From the NCBI RefSeq assembly GCF_004322395.1, contig NZ_SCTW01000039.1:1-46619 (forward strand): 46,619 bases of DNA, written 5' to 3'. Position numbers and translations under genes: made by a program. Below, in pieces: positions 42,941 to 46,619 of this stretch; within the stretch, counting starts at the first letter, position 1, and each line of letters begins with the position of its first letter. Below the pieces are notes generated by a model, which had not been told where the DNA came from, made no database searches, and saw nothing but the letters and a program-made list of their open reading frames with translations. This DNA comes from Methylobacter sp. (GTDB lineage: Bacteria; Pseudomonadota; Gammaproteobacteria; Methylococcales; Methylomonadaceae).

Positions 42941-44269
42941 ATGAATACTTCATTACAAAATTTAAATTTAATATTACAAAACCAGTGGCGCGATTTTATG
43001 TCTGTATTGGAACCGCTGGATGGCTTAATTGAAGGATTCATTTATTACTATCCTTTGTTTATGGCCTACATCTGGATGTTTGGCGCGATCATTTTTTATT
43101 TTCGTTATGAATGGCGTCAGCAAGGTAATGCCGAACACCTGCCTGAATTAACCGAGCAACCGCCCGTTTCCATTTTGATTCCCTGTTATAACGAAGCGGA
43201 CAATATTCGCGAAACTGTGGAAATTTTGCTGCGCCAAAAATATCCCGCCTTCGAAATTATCGCCGTTAATGACGGTAGTAAAGACAACACCTTGGCGATA
43301 TTACAAGAGTTGGCCGAACAACACGATCAGCTTCGTGTGGTCAATTTACATACTAATCAGGGCAAGGCAATGGGCTTGCGTACCGCCGCGTTACTGGCCA
43401 ACAGTGAAATCCTAATTTGCATTGACGGCGATGCGCTGCTGGCTCCCGAAGCCATTGCCTGGATGGTGCGGCATTTTCTGGATAACCCGAATGTCGGCGC
43501 GGTCACCGGTAACCCGCGCATTCGCAATCGATCTACGTTATTAGGCAAGATTCAGGTTGGGGAATTTTCAGCCATAGTCGGCATGATCAAACGGGCGCAA
43601 CGCTCTTACGGAAAAGTATTCACCGTCTCCGGCGTTATTGCGGCATTTCGTAAATCCGCATTGCACGATGTCGGTTATTGGAGCAACGACATGGTTACCG
43701 AAGATATAGACATCAGTTGGAAACTACAGCTGGCCGGTTGGTCGATCTATTTCGAGCCGAACGCCTTGTGTTGGGTATTAATGCCGGAAACCCTGCAAGG
43801 CTTATGGAAGCAGCGAATGCGTTGGGCGCAGGGCGGAACCGAAGTGTTGCTGCGTTATTTTCGCGATCTGTTTCGCTGGCCGTCCCGCGGCATGTGGTTG
43901 CTCTACGGCGAATGCCTGATCAGTATCTTCTGGGCGTTTTTGATATTGCTGCATGTGCTTTACGCCCCCGTGGCATTATTCAACGAATCGGCAGACGAAT
44001 CATTGCACGATCTTAGCCCTAATTGGACCAGCATGTTGCTGAGCCTGACTTGTCTTATACAATTCGGCGTCAGCCTGTTCATCGATTCGCGCTACGAATA
44101 CCGTACCGGAGGCGTCGCCCGTTATTATTACTGGATGGTATGGTATCCCATCGTGTATTGGCTGATAAATGTCGGCACCACCATTATCGGTTCGATTCGG
44201 GCAATAAAAAAGAAACGCGGACAACGCGCCATCTGGGTCACAGTAGATAGGGGCCTGCGGGAAAAATGA
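42941..44269 (+). CDS. pgaC: Poly-beta-1,6-N-acetyl-D-glucosamine synthase PgaC
   Basis: 442 residues, GT2 family inner-membrane synthase that polymerises UDP-GlcNAc. Membrane helix at about 37–53. The catalytic region has VSILIPCYNEADNI (76–89), AVNDGS, DGD at 162–164, TED at 253–255 and QRMRW at 291–295, all intact. C-terminal membrane helices with LISIFWAFLILLHVLY and WMVWYPIVYWLINVG follow. It starts 61 bp after pgaB, a longer gap than usual, and overlaps pgaD by four bases. Needs PgaD and, in E. coli, c-di-GMP for activity. Confidence 0.95.
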   Translation: MNTSLQNLNLILQNQWRDFMSVLEPLDGLIEGFIYYYPLFMAYIWMFGAIIFYFRYEWRQQGNAEHLPELTEQPPVSILIPCYNEADNIRETVEILLRQKYPAFEIIAVNDGSKDNTLAILQELAEQHDQLRVVNLHTNQGKAMGLRTAALLANSEILICIDGDALLAPEAIAWMVRHFLDNPNVGAVTGNPRIRNRSTLLGKIQVGEFSAIVGMIKRAQRSYGKVFTVSGVIAAFRKSALHDVGYWSNDMVTEDIDISWKLQLAGWSIYFEPNALCWVLMPETLQGLWKQRMRWAQGGTEVLLRYFRDLFRWPSRGMWLLYGECLISIFWAFLILLHVLYAPVALFNESADESLHDLSPNWTSMLLSLTCLIQFGVSLFIDSRYEYRTGGVARYYYWMVWYPIVYWLINVGTTIIGSIRAIKKKRGQRAIWVTVDRGLREK

Positions 44270-44712
44270 AAGAATACATTATTAACGCACCGCAATTGCA
44301 AAGTCTGCAAAAACGGGCAGGGGCTTTATTTGCTTGGGCCGTCTGCTGGGTGATGTGGATTTATTTATTGGTTCCATTGGTCACTTTAAGCAGTTGGGTG
44401 TTGGGCGACAGAAAGATGATCAATGAAATGCGCTGGTTTGGCGGTTACAAAAGCCTGTTGGAACTGATGCAGATCTACGTTATAACCTTGCTGATTATGG
44501 TTGCGCTTTGGTTATGCTGGGTTTTTTATCGCATGTTGCGGAGCAGGGCGATACTATCGATAGCCGATAAGATTGTTAGCGACACGGAACTATGTGAGTT
44601 TTATCAGGTAAAAGCCGATGAATTGCAACAGTGCCGAGACGCAGCAATGATTACCGTTTATTTTGACGATCACGGACATATAGTTCATCTTGACCCGCAT
44701 ATAAATCGTTAG
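44266..44712 (+). CDS. pgaD: PgaD-type auxiliary subunit of PNAG synthase
   Basis: 148 residues with two membrane helices (about 24–43 WVMWIYLLVPLV, and about 69–89 YVITLLIMVALWLCWVFYRM) and a short C-terminal cytoplasmic part (ADKIVSDTELCEFYQVKADE). This is the PgaD layout; in E. coli PgaC and PgaD together bind c-di-GMP. Start overlaps pgaC (ATGA). Sequence is diverged, so the call leans on context. A repeat element follows. Confidence 0.88.
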   Translation: MKEYIINAPQLQSLQKRAGALFAWAVCWVMWIYLLVPLVTLSSWVLGDRKMINEMRWFGGYKSLLELMQIYVITLLIMVALWLCWVFYRMLRSRAILSIADKIVSDTELCEFYQVKADELQQCRDAAMITVYFDDHGHIVHLDPHINR

Positions 44713-44727
44713 TCTCTTTAATTCACT

Positions 44728-44928
44728 GTCCACGAAAAGCACGAAAGCCAAAAGTAGGCGCCTCTAGGCGACACGAAAAATGTAGAGCCGTATGTTTCTG
44801 TATTTACGGCGTCATATCAAATTATTCATACCTTCTCGCTTATGCTCAGGACAAGCATGGACGACTGCTATCGACATCCATATGTTTCTGTATCCAGTTT
44901 TTTCGTGCTTTTAGTGCCTTTCGTGGAC
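44728..44928. repeat. CACGAAARR-unit inverted element, larger copy
   Basis: 201 bp bounded by GTCCACGAAAAGCACGAAAG (44728–44747) and a right end whose complement reads GTCCACGAAAGGCACTAAAA. The interior holds two copies of TATGTTTCTGTAT (about 44791 and 44881). No coding capacity. The space 44713–44996 between pgaD and corA holds nothing else visible. Confidence 0.85.
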
Positions 44929-44996
44929 TTTGTTATATATGTGCGTAACATCAATTAATCAGAAGAGGGCATCCCAATTGAGCCTTAACCGGTAAC

Positions 44997-45950
44997 TCAT
45001 AACCAGCCTTTTCGTTTAAAAAACCAGTACGGTGCAATACCTGATAGCAGCATTAATCCCAACGCACCAGGATAGCCCAGCTGTAAGTTGAGTTCCGGCA
45101 TGTGTTGGAAATTCATGCCGTAAATGCTGGCAACCAGGGTAGGAGGCAGAAATACTACGGCCGCAATCGAAAAGATTTTAATAATCTTGTTTTGAGTAAT
45201 ATTAATAAAGCCTTGGGTTGAATCCATCAAGAAGTTGATTTTATCGAACAGGAACGTAGTATGCGACATCAGCGTATCCACGTCGCGCATGATCTCCCGC
45301 GCCGTTTCCTGCAACTCGGGGTGGTTGCGCAAATGCCGTTGCAGAAAAGAAATGGAGCGCTGCGTATCCATCAGGCACAGGCGAATTTTCCCGTTGCTAT
45401 CTTCCAATTTGGCCAGTTGATCAATAGCATTTTCAAGGTCGGAGTCTATTTCTTCGAGCACCAGATAACTGACGTCTTCCAGTTTACGATGAATATCCTC
45501 CAGCGCATCGGCGAGATTTTCCACTTTTTGCTCGAATATAAGCACCAGTAATTCCTGCGGCGAATGCGCCGCTACCTGTCCATGCCGGGCGCGCATACGC
45601 AGCAGGCGAAAATCCGCTAACGCACCTTCACGCAGAGTAATTAACCGGTCGTTTTGCAAAATAAAAGCGACGGTGGCTGTACTGTGGCGTCCTTCGCTTT
45701 GGGCAAGAAACAAAGAGCGTACATGAACGCCGGTGTTATCGGTAAAGTAACGCGCCGAAGACTCGATTTCCTCCACATCATCCGATTCAGGTAATGTCGT
45801 GCGAAGAAATGCTTGCAGCTGAGAGCGTTCATTGTCGCTGGGATCGTGAGCGTCAATCCAGGAAGCTTTAGCGACGGCCTGCTTGATCTGGTCTTCAGGC
45901 GGTGTTTGCTCTTTGAGGCGCCCCTTGTCGAAATTGAATAGTCTTAACAT
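44997..45950 (-). CDS. corA: CorA-family magnesium/cobalt transporter
   Basis: 317 residues. A large N-terminal cytoplasmic domain with long helices (EQKVENLADALEDIHRKLED, LMDTQRSISFLQRHLRNHPE) leads to the two C-terminal membrane helices: FSIAAVVFLPPTLVASIYGM ending in the signature GMN (YGMNFQHMP), and GALGLMLLSGIAPYWFFKRK. Forms a pentameric channel for Mg2+ in the inner membrane. Full length. Convergent with pgaD across the repeat element. The basic tail KRKGWL is normal. Confidence 0.95.
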   Translation of the reverse strand: MLRLFNFDKGRLKEQTPPEDQIKQAVAKASWIDAHDPSDNERSQLQAFLRTTLPESDDVEEIESSARYFTDNTGVHVRSLFLAQSEGRHSTATVAFILQNDRLITLREGALADFRLLRMRARHGQVAAHSPQELLVLIFEQKVENLADALEDIHRKLEDVSYLVLEEIDSDLENAIDQLAKLEDSNGKIRLCLMDTQRSISFLQRHLRNHPELQETAREIMRDVDTLMSHTTFLFDKINFLMDSTQGFINITQNKIIKIFSIAAVVFLPPTLVASIYGMNFQHMPELNLQLGYPGALGLMLLSGIAPYWFFKRKGWL

Positions 45951-46024
45951 TATGGATTTCCGTTTTTTAATTATACCCAGAGGGCATAAGTTTCGTTTGA
46001 GCAGGCGAGCTGCTCAACTCAGCT

Positions 46025-46534
46025 TTACACAGACAAACTATCGGGGTGAATCAGCGCGACTAATTTGGCGGTGCCTTCGGTCAATTCTGTCCAATCGCTT
46101 TCAAAAGCCAGTTGGGCTAAAGCGGCTGTAGGCAGGTGCTTTCCGTTAGCCGATAACGGAACCGAATGGGGGACTAATTTCAATAACAACTCTTCCAAGC
46201 CGGGATTATGGCCGACCAACAGCACTCGCCGTTTATGGCAGCCGGTTTTTAATATCGCAAGTAATGTTTGAGCATCAGCTTCATAAATACGAGGGTCGCA
46301 GACAATAGCAGATTTGGCTATGTTTAGCTGTCTGCAGACTCGTTGCGCCGTTTCCAGTGCGCGTGTCGCCGGAGAACTGAGTATGGTGTCGGGTATCAAA
46401 CCCTGTTCATACAGCCAGCGTCCAATCTGTTTTGCAGCGCGCCGGCCGCGTTTTTTCAGGGGACGGGAAAAATCATTCGTATCGACAGACCAATCCGATT
46501 TGGCATGCCGCATTAATAAGAGCTCGTGGGTCAT
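46025..46534 (-). CDS. sixA: SixA-type phosphohistidine phosphatase
   Basis: 169 residues, histidine phosphatase superfamily. The RHG-type motif is LMRHAKSDW (residues 7–15) with the catalytic His. Further residues: FSRPLKKRGRRAAKQIGRWL, the Arg/Ser pair in SSPATRALETAQRV, YEADAQTLLAIL, and the second catalytic His in LLVGHNPGLEELL. SixA removes phosphate from histidine in phosphorelay or phosphotransferase proteins (ArcB, NPr in E. coli). Cytoplasmic. It is 74 bp upstream of corA on the same strand and may share its transcript. Confidence 0.92.
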   Translation of the reverse strand: MTHELLLMRHAKSDWSVDTNDFSRPLKKRGRRAAKQIGRWLYEQGLIPDTILSSPATRALETAQRVCRQLNIAKSAIVCDPRIYEADAQTLLAILKTGCHKRRVLLVGHNPGLEELLLKLVPHSVPLSANGKHLPTAALAQLAFESDWTELTEGTAKLVALIHPDSLSV

Positions 46535-46619
46535 GAAATATTTTCGTCTATCAAGAGTAATGGCCGGACGCTTGTTTGCGTAATACTATACCAGTTAATT
46601 TTTAAAAATTTATTAAATC

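Overview
The window is a chromosomal stretch of a gammaproteobacterium. The gene families present (HPF–cold-shock fusion, GltD-like/NifJ pair, PgaBCD, SpmAB-type protein, roadblock/GTPase operon) would fit a methanotroph of the Methylococcales (Methylobacter/Methylomonas-like). No methane-oxidation gene lies in the window, so this placement is an inference. There are no rRNA or tRNA genes, CRISPR arrays, transposases or phage genes. Many intergenic spaces are filled with palindromic or tandem repeats.

Layout. 1–3908 (+): 3' part of enolase, then ftsB, ispD, ispF and truD, separated by heptamer-repeat palindromes and a CACGAAA-unit element. 3909–6574: AT-rich, with a broken gene (one nonsense codon and one frameshift), an HPF–cold-shock fusion, a CspA-type protein and a DUF2934 protein (the last three on minus). 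6575–10504: a Lon-family ATP-dependent protease (+), then HtpX-like protease and MlaC-like protein (minus). 10746–16591 (minus): iron/siderophore uptake locus, in transcription order hemP, a small Cys-containing protein, tonB, exbB, exbD, a TonB-dependent receptor and a PepSY membrane protein, with a Fur-like site before hemP. 17000–22350 (+): a GltD-like flavoprotein carrying ferredoxin clusters, next to pyruvate:ferredoxin oxidoreductase. 22608–26192: an orphan membrane protein, ispG (minus), a metallophosphoesterase and a Mut7-C nuclease-like protein.

26193–26700 is a multi-hairpin repeat zone. 26710–30619 (+) is a tight five-gene run: PilZ protein, birA, coaX, a small membrane-anchored protein and a nucleoside-recognition membrane protein. 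It is followed by an 11-unit heptamer array, a MtaB-type tRNA methylthiotransferase and an ABC1/UbiB-family kinase. 34108–38922 (minus) is the most unusual region: seven closely spaced genes for a FimV-like TPR protein, a degenerate-receiver/winged-helix-like protein, a conservon/MglA-like small GTPase, two roadblock-type proteins, an Aer-type PAS protein and a PhnD-like binding protein without a signal peptide. This looks like a cytoplasmic GTPase switch with redox and ligand inputs. Then come a pterin dehydratase, a lipoprotein, a PA3496-family protein, pgaBCD without pgaA, corA and sixA.

Functional themes are the MEP isoprenoid pathway (ispD, ispF, ispG), cofactor supply (birA, coaX), iron acquisition, exopolysaccharide (Pga) and membrane/protein quality control. 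All product names come from reading motifs by eye; no database search was run.
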